Assembly: GCF_009765355.1 (NCBI RefSeq) | Contig: NZ_VTHK01000006.1 | Coordinates: 62,001-126,000 of the forward strand | Direction: 5' to 3' | Source of the DNA: Amycolatopsis anabasis | GTDB taxonomy: Bacteria; Actinomycetota; Actinomycetes; Mycobacteriales; Pseudonocardiaceae | DNA: 64,000 bases | Shown here: positions 1 through 9,076 of the stretch, one piece after another | How positions within the stretch are numbered: position 1 is the stretch's first letter | Layout: every line of letters begins with the position of its first letter | Program-made: the position numbers and the translations under genes | The notes under the pieces: model-generated | Seen by the model: only the letters and a program-made list of their open reading frames with translations | Databases searched by the model: none | Told to the model about the DNA's origin: nothing

Positions 1-792
1 TCCCCGGAGCCGCGGGTGACCGGCCAGGACCATGCTCGGCACGATCGCGACGCCGAGATCGGCTTCCACGAACCGCAGGACCGCGTCCATCTCGCCGCCC
101 TCGACCACGAGCTTCGGTTCGAAGCCGGCTTCCCGGCAGGCGTCCAGGGTGGTTTCCCGCAGATCGTAGCCGCGCCGGAACATCACAATCGGCAGTTCGC
201 GCAGCGAGGTGAGCCGGATCCGGTTCGCCGGGAGCCCGGTCCGCGTCACCGCGGCGGCCAGGACCAGGTCCTCACGCAGGATCGGGGTCGTGGTGAGCAC
301 CGGATCGGCCGGGACCGCACCGGTGATCAGGGCGAGGTCCAGATCGCCGCGGACCAGCGCCCCGGTCAGGTCCCGGGATCCGCCTTCCTCCACGATGAGC
401 CGCACCCCCGGGTAGTCGTGGTGGAACCGGCTCAGCACCTCGGCGAGCACGCTCACGCACAGGCTCGGCGTCGCGCCGAGGCGGACCCGGCCGCGGCGGA
501 GGCCGCGCAGTTCGGCCACCTCCAGCCCGGCGGCGTCCACGTCGGCCAGGATCCGGGTGGCGATCGGCAGCAACGCCTCCCCCGCCTCGGTGAGCGCGAT
601 GTTCCCGCGCACCCGGGTGAACAGCGGTGTGCCGAATTCGGTTTCCAGGGCCCGGATCTGCGTGCTCAGTGAGGGCTGCGCCACAGTCATCTCCGCCGCG
701 GCGCGGGTGAAGTGCCGCGTCCGGGCCACCGCCAGGAAGTACCTGAGCTGCTGCAAGGTCATGCCCGGACGTCCCGGTTCGGCACCCTTCAT
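1..792 (-). CDS. LysR-family transcriptional regulator (3' end beyond the window)
   Basis: Reading the minus strand from an ATG at 792 gives an N-terminal winged HTH (about residues 11-70; [20 protein letters not shown], then [13 protein letters not shown]) followed by the LysR effector-binding domain. The coding frame leaves the window at base 1 after about 264 residues, so the last 30-40 residues are missing. LysR proteins bind as tetramers and respond to a small-molecule co-inducer. The gene is divergent from sdhCAB, and two T-N11-A palindromes lie at and just beyond its start codon, so autoregulation plus control of the sdh operon is the natural inference. The ligand cannot be told from sequence. 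Confidence 0.9.
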   Translation of the reverse strand, partial: MKGAEPGRPGMTLQQLRYFLAVARTRHFTRAAAEMTVAQPSLSTQIRALETEFGTPLFTRVRGNIALTEAGEALLPIATRILADVDAAGLEVAELRGLRRGRVRLGATPSLCVSVLAEVLSRFHHDYPGVRLIVEEGGSRDLTGALVRGDLDLALITGAVPADPVLTTTPILREDLVLAAAVTRTGLPANRIRLTSLRELPIVMFRRGYDLRETTLDACREAGFEPKLVVEGGEMDAVLRFVEADLGVAIVPSMVLAGHPRLRG

Positions 793-823
793 AGCTTCAG
801 GCTATGCGATCGAGCGCTTCGAT
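791..823. promoter_or_regulatory. Two tandem LysR-type boxes (T-N11-A)
   Basis: Bases 791-805 form ATAGC-N5-GCTAT and bases 809-823 form ATCGA-N5-TCGAT. Both are perfect 5-5-5 inverted repeats that fit the LysR consensus T-N11-A (T792/A804 and T810/A822). Their centres are 18 bp apart. The first box touches the lysR start codon; both lie upstream of the preferred sdhC start at 864. This matches the recognition-site plus activation-site arrangement of LysR promoters. Binding is inferred. Confidence 0.6.
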
Positions 824-863
824 GTATTGGACGTCTCGTCAACCGTGGGCTTCCCTGGACCTC

Positions 864-1586
864 GTGACAGTTCTGGATGGGCGACCGGTGGACAAAGCCC
901 CGCGACGCCGGGGAAAGCTGCGCCGCCTGTGGTCCTCCACGATCGGCAAGAAGGCCGTCATGGGTGTCACCGGCGCGGTGCTGCTGCTGTACGTCACCGT
1001 GCACATGCTGAGCAACCTGAAGGCCTTCATCTCGCCCGCGAACCTGGACGGCTACGCGGTCTGGCTGCGCAGGCTGCTCGACGGCCTGCTGGGGTACGAA
1101 GGTTTCGTCTGGGTCGTCCGGATCGTGCTGTCGCTCTCGGTCCTGCTGCACATGGTTGCGGCCTTCCAGCTGGCTCGGCGGGCCCGCGCGGCCCGCCCGG
1201 CCGGCTACCAGCACCGCCCGAAGATCCAGGGCGGGTACGCGGCCCGCACCCTGCGCTGGGGCGGGGTGATCATCGCGCTGTTCCTGGTCTACCACCTGCT
1301 CGACCTCACCACCGGGGACGTGAACCCGCACGGCGTCCACGGTGCGGTATACGCGAACGTGGTCGCCAGCTTCAGCCGCTGGTACGTCACGCTGTTCTAC
1401 GCGCTGGCGGTGATCGCGCTCGGGTTCCACCTGCGCCACGGGTTGTGGAGCGGCCTGCAGAGCCTCGGCGCCTCCACCGCCGCGCGCCAGCGGATCATCC
1501 AGCGGATCGCGCTCGGCTACTCCCTGTTCCTCACGATCGGCTTCCTGTCCGTGCCGGTCGCCGTGCTGACCGGAATCCTGAGGTGA
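864..1586 (+). CDS. sdhC: Succinate dehydrogenase/fumarate reductase cytochrome b subunit (di-haem, B. subtilis type)
   Basis: A 240-residue protein with five predicted membrane helices (about 31-49, 82-104, 132-150, 171-193, 213-238). Histidines lie inside four of them (H47, H96, H144, H189), the pattern of single-subunit anchors that hold two b haems and pass electrons between SdhB and the quinone pool. I chose the GTG at 864 because the alternative ATG at 804 lies inside a LysR-type palindrome and would add a non-conserved N-terminus. It is the first gene of sdhCAB; sdhA starts 5 bp after its stop. Whether the complex works mainly as succinate dehydrogenase or fumarate reductase cannot be decided from sequence. 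Confidence 0.9.
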   Translation: MTVLDGRPVDKAPRRRGKLRRLWSSTIGKKAVMGVTGAVLLLYVTVHMLSNLKAFISPANLDGYAVWLRRLLDGLLGYEGFVWVVRIVLSLSVLLHMVAAFQLARRARAARPAGYQHRPKIQGGYAARTLRWGGVIIALFLVYHLLDLTTGDVNPHGVHGAVYANVVASFSRWYVTLFYALAVIALGFHLRHGLWSGLQSLGASTAARQRIIQRIALGYSLFLTIGFLSVPVAVLTGILR

Positions 1587-1591
1587 CCGCC

Positions 1592-3529
1592 ATGTCCCGC
1601 TACCTCCAGGGCACGCCCATCGCCGACACCCGGGCGCCCGCCGGACCGATCGAGAAACGCTGGGAGCAAAGGAGATTCTCCGCCCGGCTGGTGAACCCCG
1701 CGAACAAGCGCAAGCTCAGCGTGCTCGTGGTCGGCACCGGGCTGGCCGGTGGTTCGGCGGCCGCGACGCTCGCCGAACTGGGCTACCGGGTCAGCTCGTT
1801 CTGCTACCAGGACAGCCCGCGGCGGGCGCACAGCATCGCGGCGCAGGGCGGGATCAACGCGGCGAAGAACTACGCCGGGGACGGCGACAGCGTCCAGCGG
1901 CTGTTCTACGACACCGTGAAGGGCGGCGACTTCCGCGCGCGGGAGTCCAATGTGTACCGCCTGGCGCAGCTGAGCGTGGAGATCATCGACCAGTGCGTGG
2001 CGCAGGGCGTGCCGTTCGCCCGCGAGTACGGCGGGCTGCTGGACACCCGGTCGTTCGGCGGCGCCCAGGTCTCCCGGACGTTCTACGCCCGCGGCCAGAC
2101 CGGGCAGCAGCTGCTGCTCGGCGCGTACCAGGCGCTCGCGCGGCAGATCGACGCGGGCCGGGTGAAGATGCACCCGCGCACCGAGATGCTCGACTTGATC
2201 GTGGCGGACGGCCGCGCCCGCGGCATCGTCGCCCGCGATCTGGTCACCGGCGAGATCACCACCCATCTCGCGGACGCGGTGGTGCTCGCCACCGGCGGCT
2301 ACGGCAACGCGTTCTACCTGTCCACCAACGCCAAGGGCTGCAACGCCACCGCGATCTGGCGGGCGCACCGGCGCGGCGCGCTGCTGGCCAATCCGTGCTT
2401 CACCCAGATCCACCCGACCTGCATCCCGGCCAGCGGCGAACACCAGTCGAAGCTCACGCTGATGAGCGAGTCGCTGCGCAACGACGGCCGGGTCTGGGTG
2501 CCCAGCACTCCCGGCGACCCGAGGCCTGCCAAGGACATCCCCGAGTCCGAACGCGACTACTACCTCGAGCGGATGTACCCGAGCTTCGGCAACCTGGTGC
2601 CGCGGGACATCGCGTCCCGGGCGGCGAAGCACGTCTGCGACTCCGGGCGCGGGGTCGGGCCGGGCGGCCTCGGGGTGTACCTCGACTTCGCCGACGCCCT
2701 CGAACGCCTCGGCGAGGCGGCGGTTTCGGCCAAGTACGGCAACCTCTTCCAGATGTACCAGCGGATCACCGACGAGGATCCGTACCGGGTGCCGATGCGC
2801 ATCTACCCGGCGGTGCACTACACCATGGGCGGGCTGTGGGTGGACTACGACCTGCGCAGCACGATCCCGGGCCTGTTCGTGATCGGCGAGGCGAACTTCT
2901 CCGACCACGGCGCCAACCGGCTCGGCGCCAGCGCGCTGATGCAGGGCCTGGCCGACGGGTACTTCGTGCTGCCGAACACGATCGGCGACTACCTCGCCGA
3001 CGGGCCGTTCCCCGCGCTCGGCGACGACCATCCCGAGGTGCGCGCCACCCGGGCCGAGGTGGCCGACCGGATCGACCGGCTGCTGGGGGTGCGCGGCGAC
3101 CGGACCGTCGACTCCTTCCACCGCGAACTCGGCGGGCTGCTGTGGGACCACTGCGGGATGGAACGCGACGAAACCGGGCTGCGCAAGGCGCTCGAGGCGA
3201 TCACCGCGCTGCGCGAGGAGTTCTGGCGCGGCGTCCGGGTGCCGAGGCACGGCGAAGGACTCAACCAGGCGCTGGAGAAGGCGGGCCGGGTGGCCGACTT
3301 CTTCGAACTCGCCGAACTGATGTGCGTCGACGCCTTGCACCGCACGGAATCCTGCGGCGGGCACTTCCGGACCGAGAGCCAGACCGCCGACGGCGAGGCG
3401 CGGCGCGACGACGAGCACTTCAGCTATGTCGCCGCCTGGGAGTTCACCGGGGTCGGCGAACCGCCGGTGCTGCACCGCGAAGCCCTCGAATACGAATACG
3501 TGACCCCCACCCAGCGGAGCTACAAATGA
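1592..3529 (+). CDS. sdhA: Succinate dehydrogenase/fumarate reductase flavoprotein subunit
   Basis: 645 residues. A dinucleotide-binding fold with VVGTGLAGG near residue 50 is followed by [10 protein letters not shown], in which H80 matches the histidine that links covalently to FAD. Downstream are the substrate-site segment [12 protein letters not shown] and the C-terminal [15 protein letters not shown] motif with the proton-relay arginine region. The protein oxidises succinate to fumarate (or the reverse) on the cytoplasmic face of the membrane. The ATG at 1592 follows an AGGTGA ribosome site that overlaps the sdhC stop. Its stop overlaps the sdhB start (ATGA), which indicates translational coupling. 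Confidence 0.96.
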   Translation: MSRYLQGTPIADTRAPAGPIEKRWEQRRFSARLVNPANKRKLSVLVVGTGLAGGSAAATLAELGYRVSSFCYQDSPRRAHSIAAQGGINAAKNYAGDGDSVQRLFYDTVKGGDFRARESNVYRLAQLSVEIIDQCVAQGVPFAREYGGLLDTRSFGGAQVSRTFYARGQTGQQLLLGAYQALARQIDAGRVKMHPRTEMLDLIVADGRARGIVARDLVTGEITTHLADAVVLATGGYGNAFYLSTNAKGCNATAIWRAHRRGALLANPCFTQIHPTCIPASGEHQSKLTLMSESLRNDGRVWVPSTPGDPRPAKDIPESERDYYLERMYPSFGNLVPRDIASRAAKHVCDSGRGVGPGGLGVYLDFADALERLGEAAVSAKYGNLFQMYQRITDEDPYRVPMRIYPAVHYTMGGLWVDYDLRSTIPGLFVIGEANFSDHGANRLGASALMQGLADGYFVLPNTIGDYLADGPFPALGDDHPEVRATRAEVADRIDRLLGVRGDRTVDSFHRELGGLLWDHCGMERDETGLRKALEAITALREEFWRGVRVPRHGEGLNQALEKAGRVADFFELAELMCVDALHRTESCGGHFRTESQTADGEARRDDEHFSYVAAWEFTGVGEPPVLHREALEYEYVTPTQRSYK

Positions 3530-4278
3530 AGTTCACCGTCCGCGTCTGGCGCCAGGAGAACGCGCGCGCGAAAGGGCGCCTGGTGGAGTACGCCGTCGAG
3601 GGGATCACCGCGGACATGTCGTTCCTGGAGATGCTCGACGTGCTCAACGAGCGGCTGATCGGCGCGGGCGAGGAGCCGGTGGCCTTCGACCACGACTGCC
3701 GCGAGGGCATCTGCGGGATGTGCGGCATGATGATCAACGGGGTCGCGCACGGGCCCCAGCGGGCGACCACGACCTGCCAGCTGTCCATGCGGCACTTCCG
3801 CGAAGACCGCCCGATCACCATCGAACCGTGGCGCGCCAAGCCGTTTCCCGTGCTCAAGGACCTGGTGGTGGACCGGGGCGCGCTGGACCGGATCATCGAA
3901 TCCGGCGGGTACATCACCGCCCCGACCGGCAGCGCGCCGGACGCGCACGCCACACCGGTGCCGAAGGCGAACGCCGACGCCGCGTTCGAAGCCGCCGCGT
4001 GCATCGGGTGCGGCGCGTGCGTCGCGGCCTGTCCGAACGGTTCGGCGATGCTGTTCACCTCGGCCAAGACCACGCATCTGGGCAACCTGCCGCAGGGGCA
4101 GCCGGAGCGGTACACCCGGGCGGTGGGCATGCTCGAAACGCACGACGCGCTGGGCTTCGGCGGGTGCACCAACACCGGCGAATGCACCCAGGTCTGCCCG
4201 GTCGGGATCCCGCTGGAGTCGATCGCCCGGCTGAACCGGGACGTGCTCAAGGCGTCCCTGCGCGATCCGCGGGGATGA
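3526..4278 (+). CDS. sdhB: Succinate dehydrogenase/fumarate reductase iron-sulfur subunit
   Basis: 250 residues with all expected cluster ligands. The N-terminal ferredoxin domain holds the 2Fe-2S cysteines C58, C63, C66 and C84 ([11 protein letters not shown]). The C-terminal domain holds [12 protein letters not shown] (C159, C162, C165, C169) for the 4Fe-4S cluster and C214, C220 and C224 ([12 protein letters not shown]) for the 3Fe-4S cluster with the shared cysteines. It carries electrons from the SdhA flavin to the SdhC haems. It is the last gene of the operon, and the next gene starts 19 bp downstream with an unrelated function. Confidence 0.96.
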   Translation: MKFTVRVWRQENARAKGRLVEYAVEGITADMSFLEMLDVLNERLIGAGEEPVAFDHDCREGICGMCGMMINGVAHGPQRATTTCQLSMRHFREDRPITIEPWRAKPFPVLKDLVVDRGALDRIIESGGYITAPTGSAPDAHATPVPKANADAAFEAAACIGCGACVAACPNGSAMLFTSAKTTHLGNLPQGQPERYTRAVGMLETHDALGFGGCTNTGECTQVCPVGIPLESIARLNRDVLKASLRDPRG

Positions 4279-4297
4279 CCCGGGCAATACTCGGGGC

Positions 4298-4918
4298 ATG
4301 GACGTGATCGCGCGGGACGGGGTGCACGAGATCGAGATCCAGCGATCGCGGTTCCGCTGCGCGCTGGGCCGGGTCACCACCGACGCCGAGGCGACCGAGT
4401 TCATCGCCCGGGTCCGCCGGGAACACTGGTCGGCCACGCACAACTGCTCGGCGTTCCGGATCGGGCCCGGCGGGGACTCGCAGCGCTCCAGCGACGACGG
4501 CGAACCGGCGGGCACGGCCGGGGTGCCGATGCTCGAAGTGCTCGTCCGGCGCGGGCTCACCGACGTCGTGGCCGTGGTGACCCGGTACTTCGGCGGGACC
4601 AAACTGGGCGCGGGCGGGCTGGTCCGCGCCTACGGCCGGGCGGTCTCCGAGGCGATCGACGCGGTCGGCGTCCTGCACCGCGCCCGGTTCGCCACCTTCG
4701 GCATCGACGCCGGGCACGCCGAAGCGGGGCGGCTGGAGAACGCGCTGCGCGCGGCCGGGCACCGGATCGCCGACGTCGGCTACGGCAGCCGGGTGCGCTT
4801 CACCGTCCAGGTCCCGGAATCCGGGGCCGAGGCGTTCGAGCACTGGCTGGCCGAGCAGACCGGCGGCGCGGTCACCGCGACCCGGGGCGCGCCGATCGAA
4901 CTGGACGTGCCCGGTTAA
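4298..4918 (+). CDS. YigZ/IMPACT-family protein
   Basis: 206 residues, normal length for bacterial YigZ. The N-terminal UPF0029/IMPACT domain (about 14-121) shows HWSATHNCSAFRIG, DDGEPAGTAGVPML and TRYFGGTKLGAGGL, the family's signature segments. The C-terminal DUF1949 ferredoxin-like domain covers about 140-195. Bacterial members are uncharacterised in detail; eukaryotic IMPACT modulates translation control through GCN1. It lies between sdhB and a hydrolase gene on the same strand with no evident functional link. Confidence 0.9.
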   Translation: MDVIARDGVHEIEIQRSRFRCALGRVTTDAEATEFIARVRREHWSATHNCSAFRIGPGGDSQRSSDDGEPAGTAGVPMLEVLVRRGLTDVVAVVTRYFGGTKLGAGGLVRAYGRAVSEAIDAVGVLHRARFATFGIDAGHAEAGRLENALRAAGHRIADVGYGSRVRFTVQVPESGAEAFEHWLAEQTGGAVTATRGAPIELDVPG

Positions 4919-4952
4919 TCCGCTCGCCACGCGGCCCGGTTACCGTGCCCCG

Positions 4953-5786
4953 GTGACCGAACACCTCAGCATCGACACCCCCGCCGGCAGCTTCGACGCG
5001 ATGGCCGCGGGCCCGGCGGACGGGCGGCCGGTGCTGCTGCTCCACGGATTTCCCGAGGCCGCCGTGTCCTGGGAACGGCATCTGGCCGTGCTCGGGGCGC
5101 GCGGGTACCGGGCGGTCGCGTTCGACCAGCGCGGCTACTCCCCGGGCGTGCGGCCGGAACGGGCGGCCGAGTACGGGATCGACGCGATGGTCGGCGATGT
5201 GGTCGCGGTGGCCGACGCGCTCGGCTGGACCCGGTTCGACCTCGCCGGCCACGACTGGGGCGGCGCGGTCGCCTGGTGGACCGCCGACGCGCATCCGGAC
5301 CGGCTCCGCAGCCTGACGGTGTTCTCCACCCCGCATCCGGCGGCGCTGGCCGCCGCGATGCGGACCGACGAGGACCAGCAGCTGCGGTCGGCGTACATGA
5401 CCGAGTTCCGGCAGGCCGGGGTCACCGAGCGGCGCATGCTCGCGGACAACGCCGAGGCGCTGCGTCGCGTCTTCGACTGGAAGGTGCCGGAAAGCCGCGT
5501 CGAGGAATACGTGCGGCGGTTGTCCGAGCCGGGTGCGCTGACCGCGGCCCTGAACTGGTACCGGGCGGGCCGTCCGGACGGGAAGATCGGCAAGATCACC
5601 GTTCCGACGCTGTACGTGTGGGGCACCGAGGACGTGGCCTTCGGGTCCACCGCCGCGCTGGCCACCGGCGAGTGGGTGGACGCCGCGTACCACTTCCAGA
5701 TGCTCGAGGACGTCAGCCACTGGGTGCTCGAAGAAGCCGCCGACGCGACGGTGGCCCTGCTGCTCGCCCAGTTGGCAGCACGATGA
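4953..5786 (+). CDS. Alpha/beta hydrolase, epoxide-hydrolase-like
   Basis: 277 residues from a GTG start. Motifs of the epoxide hydrolase/haloalkane dehalogenase branch are present: HGFPE (31-35, oxyanion hole), FDQRGYSPG, and GHDWGG, in which the nucleophile is Asp101 rather than Ser. A late acid (in WGTEDVAFG) and a histidine (DVSHWVLEE) complete the triad. Such enzymes open epoxides through an alkyl-enzyme ester. The substrate is unknown. The gene is followed closely by the perfect palindrome at 5791. Confidence 0.85.
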   Translation: MTEHLSIDTPAGSFDAMAAGPADGRPVLLLHGFPEAAVSWERHLAVLGARGYRAVAFDQRGYSPGVRPERAAEYGIDAMVGDVVAVADALGWTRFDLAGHDWGGAVAWWTADAHPDRLRSLTVFSTPHPAALAAAMRTDEDQQLRSAYMTEFRQAGVTERRMLADNAEALRRVFDWKVPESRVEEYVRRLSEPGALTAALNWYRAGRPDGKIGKITVPTLYVWGTEDVAFGSTAALATGEWVDAAYHFQMLEDVSHWVLEEAADATVALLLAQLAAR

Positions 5787-5790
5787 CTTT

Positions 5791-5805
5791 TACCCCATTG
5801 GGGTA
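5791..5805. promoter_or_regulatory. Perfect inverted repeat upstream of the kinase gene
   Basis: TACCCC-ATT-GGGGTA is a perfect 6-3-6 palindrome 65 bp before the kinase start and directly after the hydrolase stop. It has no T-run after it, so I favour an operator over a terminator. A related CCCCA/TGGGG palindrome lies at 52667-52680 upstream of the Crp-type operon. No binding protein is identified. Confidence 0.4.
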
Positions 5806-5870
5806 GGCCGAATGCACTACGGTTGACGCCGCCTTGTTCACCCCCGTTTTCTGGGCTTGGTGAGGAGTCG

Positions 5871-7652
5871 ATGGTGCCGGCTGGGGAAGAACTGATCGCG
5901 GGTCGCTACCGCCTGCAGGAGCCGATCGGCTCGGGCGGGATGGGCGAGGTCTGGCGCGCCTTCGACGAGGAGCTGCGCCGGGTCGTGGCCGTCAAGCGCG
6001 CCCACGAGGACGGCCGGGGCACGCGGCGGGAAGCCAGGATCGGCGCCGGTTTCCAGCATCCGCACGTCATCAGCGTGTACGACGTCGTGGCCGAGGACGA
6101 CCAGCGCTGGCTGGTGATGGAGTTCCTGCCGTCGGTCAGCCTGGCCGAACTGCTGACCGAGCGCGGCCGCCTGCCCGTCGCGGAAACCGCGCGGATCGGG
6201 GCGCAGGTCGCCGACGCGCTGGCCGCCGTGCACGCTCGGGGCGTGGTGCACCGCGACATCAAACCGGGCAACATCCTGGTCACCGAGGACGGGCTCGCCA
6301 AGCTGACCGACTTCGGGATCTCGCGGGCGGTGTGGAGCGAGGTCACGCTGACCGACTCCGGGAGCGCCGGGGGCACCCCGGCGTACTTCGCGCCGGAGGT
6401 GGCCGAGGGCCGGGATCCGGAACCGGCGTCGGACGTGTTCTCGCTCGGCGCGAGCCTGTTCGCCGCGGTGGAGGGGCGATCGCCGTTCGGGGAGGCGGAC
6501 AACCCGCTCGCCGTCCTGCGCCGGGCGGCCGCCTGCGAACTCGAGCCCGTGCGCCGGGCCGGGGCGCTGGCCCCGGTGCTGGCCGCGCTGCTGCGCCGGG
6601 AACCGGGGGAACGGCCGGACGCGGGCGAGGCCCGTCGCCTGCTCGACGAGATCGCGCGCACCGGATCGGCGAAAGCGGTCCCGCCGCCCGGCGCCGGTCG
6701 GCGGCGGGCCCGGCGGCTGGTCCTGCTCGCCGCGGCCGCGACCGCCGCGGTGGCGCTCGCGGTGACCTGGACCGTCCTGCCGGATCGGCCGCGGACCATT
6801 TCGGCGTCCGTGGCCGCGCCGCAGCCACCGCCGCTGATCGGCGATCCGCGGACCGCGGATCCGTGTGCCCTGCTCGATCCGGCCGCGCTGGGGCGGTTCG
6901 GCGAGACCGAACTGGACATCGACTACGGAAACTTCACCCGATGCGATGTGCTGGTCAATCCGGACACGGACCGGGAAGTCGACGTCGAGGTGGAGTTCGA
7001 GGCCGCGGGGGCGCCCGCGCCCGGCGAAACCGCGGGCACGCTGAACGTCGCGCGGGAGCCGGAACACGACGGCGAATGCGAACGAACCGTGCTCCCGACC
7101 GAGCAGACCCGGGTGGTGGTGACCGCGAAGCTGACCGAGAACGGCCCGGCGGACCTCTGCGCGATGGCCGACGTGGCCACCGGCACCGTGGTGTCCGTGC
7201 TCGGACGCGGACCGATCCCACGCCGGCTCGCGCCGTTCGACGCGAAGTCGCTGGCCCTGGTGGATGCGTGCTCGCTGCTCAATCCCCCGGCGCTGGAACA
7301 CATTCCGGGGGTCGACGCCACCCATCCCGAAGCCGGGTTCGCCGGGTGGCGGTGCCGCTGGCACAGCACGACCAGCGACCTCGCGGTCATCCTGCGGTAC
7401 GACCGGCACCAGCCGCTGACCGCGGCGAGCGGCCGACCCACCCGGTTGGGCGGGCGCGAGGCGTTCGTCCAACCGGGCGACGACGATTCCTGCGAAGTCC
7501 AGGTGGTCCACCGGCCCTACACCGACGACGACGGGAAGCGGGCGGTCGAGCTGGTCCTGCTGACGGTCAGCGGGAAACAGCCCAGCGACCGGCTCTGCGG
7601 GCTGGCCACCGAACTGGCCACCGCGGCCGCCACCGCCCTGCCGCCGCCGTGA
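5871..7652 (+). CDS. Transmembrane Ser/Thr protein kinase with duplicated extracytoplasmic domain
   Basis: 593 residues. The kinase domain (about 13-275) has the glycine loop GSGGMGEVW (20-28), catalytic K42 (AVKR), HRDIKPGN (127-134), DFG (147-149) and an APEV segment, all as in active PknB-type enzymes. A single helix spans about 280-300. The outer part contains two copies of a roughly 135-residue module, each beginning with a Cys-Leu-Leu-(Asp/Asn)-Pro motif (near 330 and 465) with later cysteines. It resembles the DUF3558 family but lacks PASTA repeats. ATG 5871 follows GAGGAG. The FHA gene 83 bp downstream is a likely phosphorylation partner. Confidence 0.92.
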   Translation: MVPAGEELIAGRYRLQEPIGSGGMGEVWRAFDEELRRVVAVKRAHEDGRGTRREARIGAGFQHPHVISVYDVVAEDDQRWLVMEFLPSVSLAELLTERGRLPVAETARIGAQVADALAAVHARGVVHRDIKPGNILVTEDGLAKLTDFGISRAVWSEVTLTDSGSAGGTPAYFAPEVAEGRDPEPASDVFSLGASLFAAVEGRSPFGEADNPLAVLRRAAACELEPVRRAGALAPVLAALLRREPGERPDAGEARRLLDEIARTGSAKAVPPPGAGRRRARRLVLLAAAATAAVALAVTWTVLPDRPRTISASVAAPQPPPLIGDPRTADPCALLDPAALGRFGETELDIDYGNFTRCDVLVNPDTDREVDVEVEFEAAGAPAPGETAGTLNVAREPEHDGECERTVLPTEQTRVVVTAKLTENGPADLCAMADVATGTVVSVLGRGPIPRRLAPFDAKSLALVDACSLLNPPALEHIPGVDATHPEAGFAGWRCRWHSTTSDLAVILRYDRHQPLTAASGRPTRLGGREAFVQPGDDDSCEVQVVHRPYTDDDGKRAVELVLLTVSGKQPSDRLCGLATELATAAATALPPP

Positions 7653-7735
7653 CCGGGACCCCTCCCGAGCACCGCGCGCACAATCGAACCGGCGCGTCAT
7701 GCCGCGAACCGCGACGATTTACCAGGGAGGCCGGC

Positions 7736-8521
7736 GTGGAGGACAACTCTGCGGACGACAAGGTGCTCGAGGCGACCCACCGGAGCCTGGCCCACGGCGT
7801 ACCCCCGTCCGACTCGAGCCGGTTGTTCGCGCTCGCGACCGCCGGTGGCATCGCCATCGGGGCGAAGGAGGGGCGCACCGTCCTCTTCGGGCGCAACCGG
7901 CCCGAGGTGCACGTCTGCGTCGGCGAGGACGACCGGCGGGTGAGCCGGCAGCACGGCGCGCTGACGCACCAGTCCGGTCAGTGGTGGCTGCGCAACACCG
8001 GGCGGCTGCCGATCCGCCTGCCGGAGTCGCGCTGGCTGTTCGGCGCCGAGGAGCCCGTTCCCCTGGTGGAGGGGTACACCCCGCTGTTCCTGCGCGGCAC
8101 GCGGGGCCGGGAGCACCTGCTCGAGTTGTACGTGACCGGTCCCGGCGGGCAACGGCCCACTTCGCGGCACCGGGACCTCACCCAGCCGCCGAGGACCTGG
8201 CGGCTGACCGAGGACGAGCGCCTGGTGCTGACCGTGCTGGGCCAGCGGTACCTCCTGCACGAGGCCCGCCCCCAGCCGCTGACCTGGCGGCAGACCGCCG
8301 AGCAACTCACCGACCTGCGCCCGGAAGCGGGCTGGACCACCAAGCGGGTGGAACACCTGGTGGTCGCGGTCCGCAACCGGCTCTCCCGGGACGGCGTGCC
8401 CGGCCTGACCCGGGACGAGGTGGGCGAACCGGTCGGGAACGCCCTGAACGACAACCTGATCACCGAGTTGCTGCTGTCCACCACGCTCGTCCCGCCGGAC
8501 CTTTCCCTCCTCGAAGGGTGA
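7736..8521 (+). CDS. FHA-domain protein
   Basis: 261 residues starting at GTG 7736, which an AGGGAGG ribosome site precedes. An FHA domain covers roughly 30-130, with the phosphothreonine-binding elements LFGRN, RRVSRQHG and a later NTG. The C-terminal half (about 150-250) is a helical domain that looks like a winged-HTH or response-regulator-like DNA-binding region (TWRQTAEQL, TTKRVEHLVVAVRNRL). FHA modules bind phosphothreonine, so this is a likely target or effector of the kinase encoded just upstream on the same strand. That pairing is inferred from position. Confidence 0.8.
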   Translation: MEDNSADDKVLEATHRSLAHGVPPSDSSRLFALATAGGIAIGAKEGRTVLFGRNRPEVHVCVGEDDRRVSRQHGALTHQSGQWWLRNTGRLPIRLPESRWLFGAEEPVPLVEGYTPLFLRGTRGREHLLELYVTGPGGQRPTSRHRDLTQPPRTWRLTEDERLVLTVLGQRYLLHEARPQPLTWRQTAEQLTDLRPEAGWTTKRVEHLVVAVRNRLSRDGVPGLTRDEVGEPVGNALNDNLITELLLSTTLVPPDLSLLEG

Positions 8522-8965
8522 TCATTCGCCCGGGAAGCGCTCCACCCATCTGCGTTGCCACGGCGTTTCGACGGCTCGCCGGTGGTAGTTCGCCCGGGCC
8601 CAGGCGACGGCTTCGGTGGGCGGCACCCCGGCGAGCACGGCGAGGCAGGCGATGACCGTGCCGGTGCGGCCGACACCGCCGCCGCAGGCGACCTCGGCCA
8701 ACCGGCCGTCCCGTGCGTGCCCGCGCAGTTCCCGGATCGCCTCGATGGCCCGTTCGCGATCCCGGGGCAGCCGGAAATCCGGCCACTCGAGCCAGTCGTG
8801 CGGCCAGGTCAGCCGCTGATCGTGGCGGCGGCGGAGTTTCGCCGAACCCAGGTAGAGCCCGTACTCGGGCCGGCTCCCCGCCGGCGCCGGGTTCCGCAGC
8901 CCACGACCGCGAATCCAGGCCCCATCGGGCAGGCGAATCGCCCCGTCAAGCCGAGTTGTGGTCAT
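8522..8965 (-). CDS. Dual-specificity/tyrosine phosphatase-like protein
   Basis: 147 residues. The Cys-x5-Arg phosphatase loop is visible as CGGGVGRTG (C94, R100), preceded by the helix-rich segment usual in small cysteine phosphatases. A WPDF segment may supply the general-acid aspartate (D63). ATG 8965 was chosen over an upstream in-frame start at 8983 because of an AGGA ribosome site. The gene abuts the FHA gene tail to tail with no gap. The kinase, FHA and phosphatase genes together suggest a local phosphosignalling set, but the phosphatase is transcribed separately. Confidence 0.78.
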   Translation of the reverse strand: MTTTRLDGAIRLPDGAWIRGRGLRNPAPAGSRPEYGLYLGSAKLRRRHDQRLTWPHDWLEWPDFRLPRDRERAIEAIRELRGHARDGRLAEVACGGGVGRTGTVIACLAVLAGVPPTEAVAWARANYHRRAVETPWQRRWVERFPGE

Positions 8966-9076
8966 GGTTTCATCCTGCCGCATCGAGTCTCACGATCTCC
9001 TCAGCTCCCTGCCAGGAACTTCTCACCGGGCGGCGGGCACCGTGTCAGGGCGTCTCGACTTCCAGGGAGTGTCCAC

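Noticed and set aside
804-863. ATG 804 as sdhC start
   Set aside because: The codon lies inside a perfect LysR-type box, and the extra 20 residues show no family similarity.
557-1591. Long in-frame extension upstream of sdhA
   Set aside because: It overlaps lysR and sdhC in another phase. The conserved SdhA N-terminus and a ribosome site support ATG 1592.
1517-3475. Antisense frame of more than 600 codons opposite sdhA
   Set aside because: It mirrors the codon structure of sdhA, is rich in Arg, Gly, Val and His, and has no recognisable domain.
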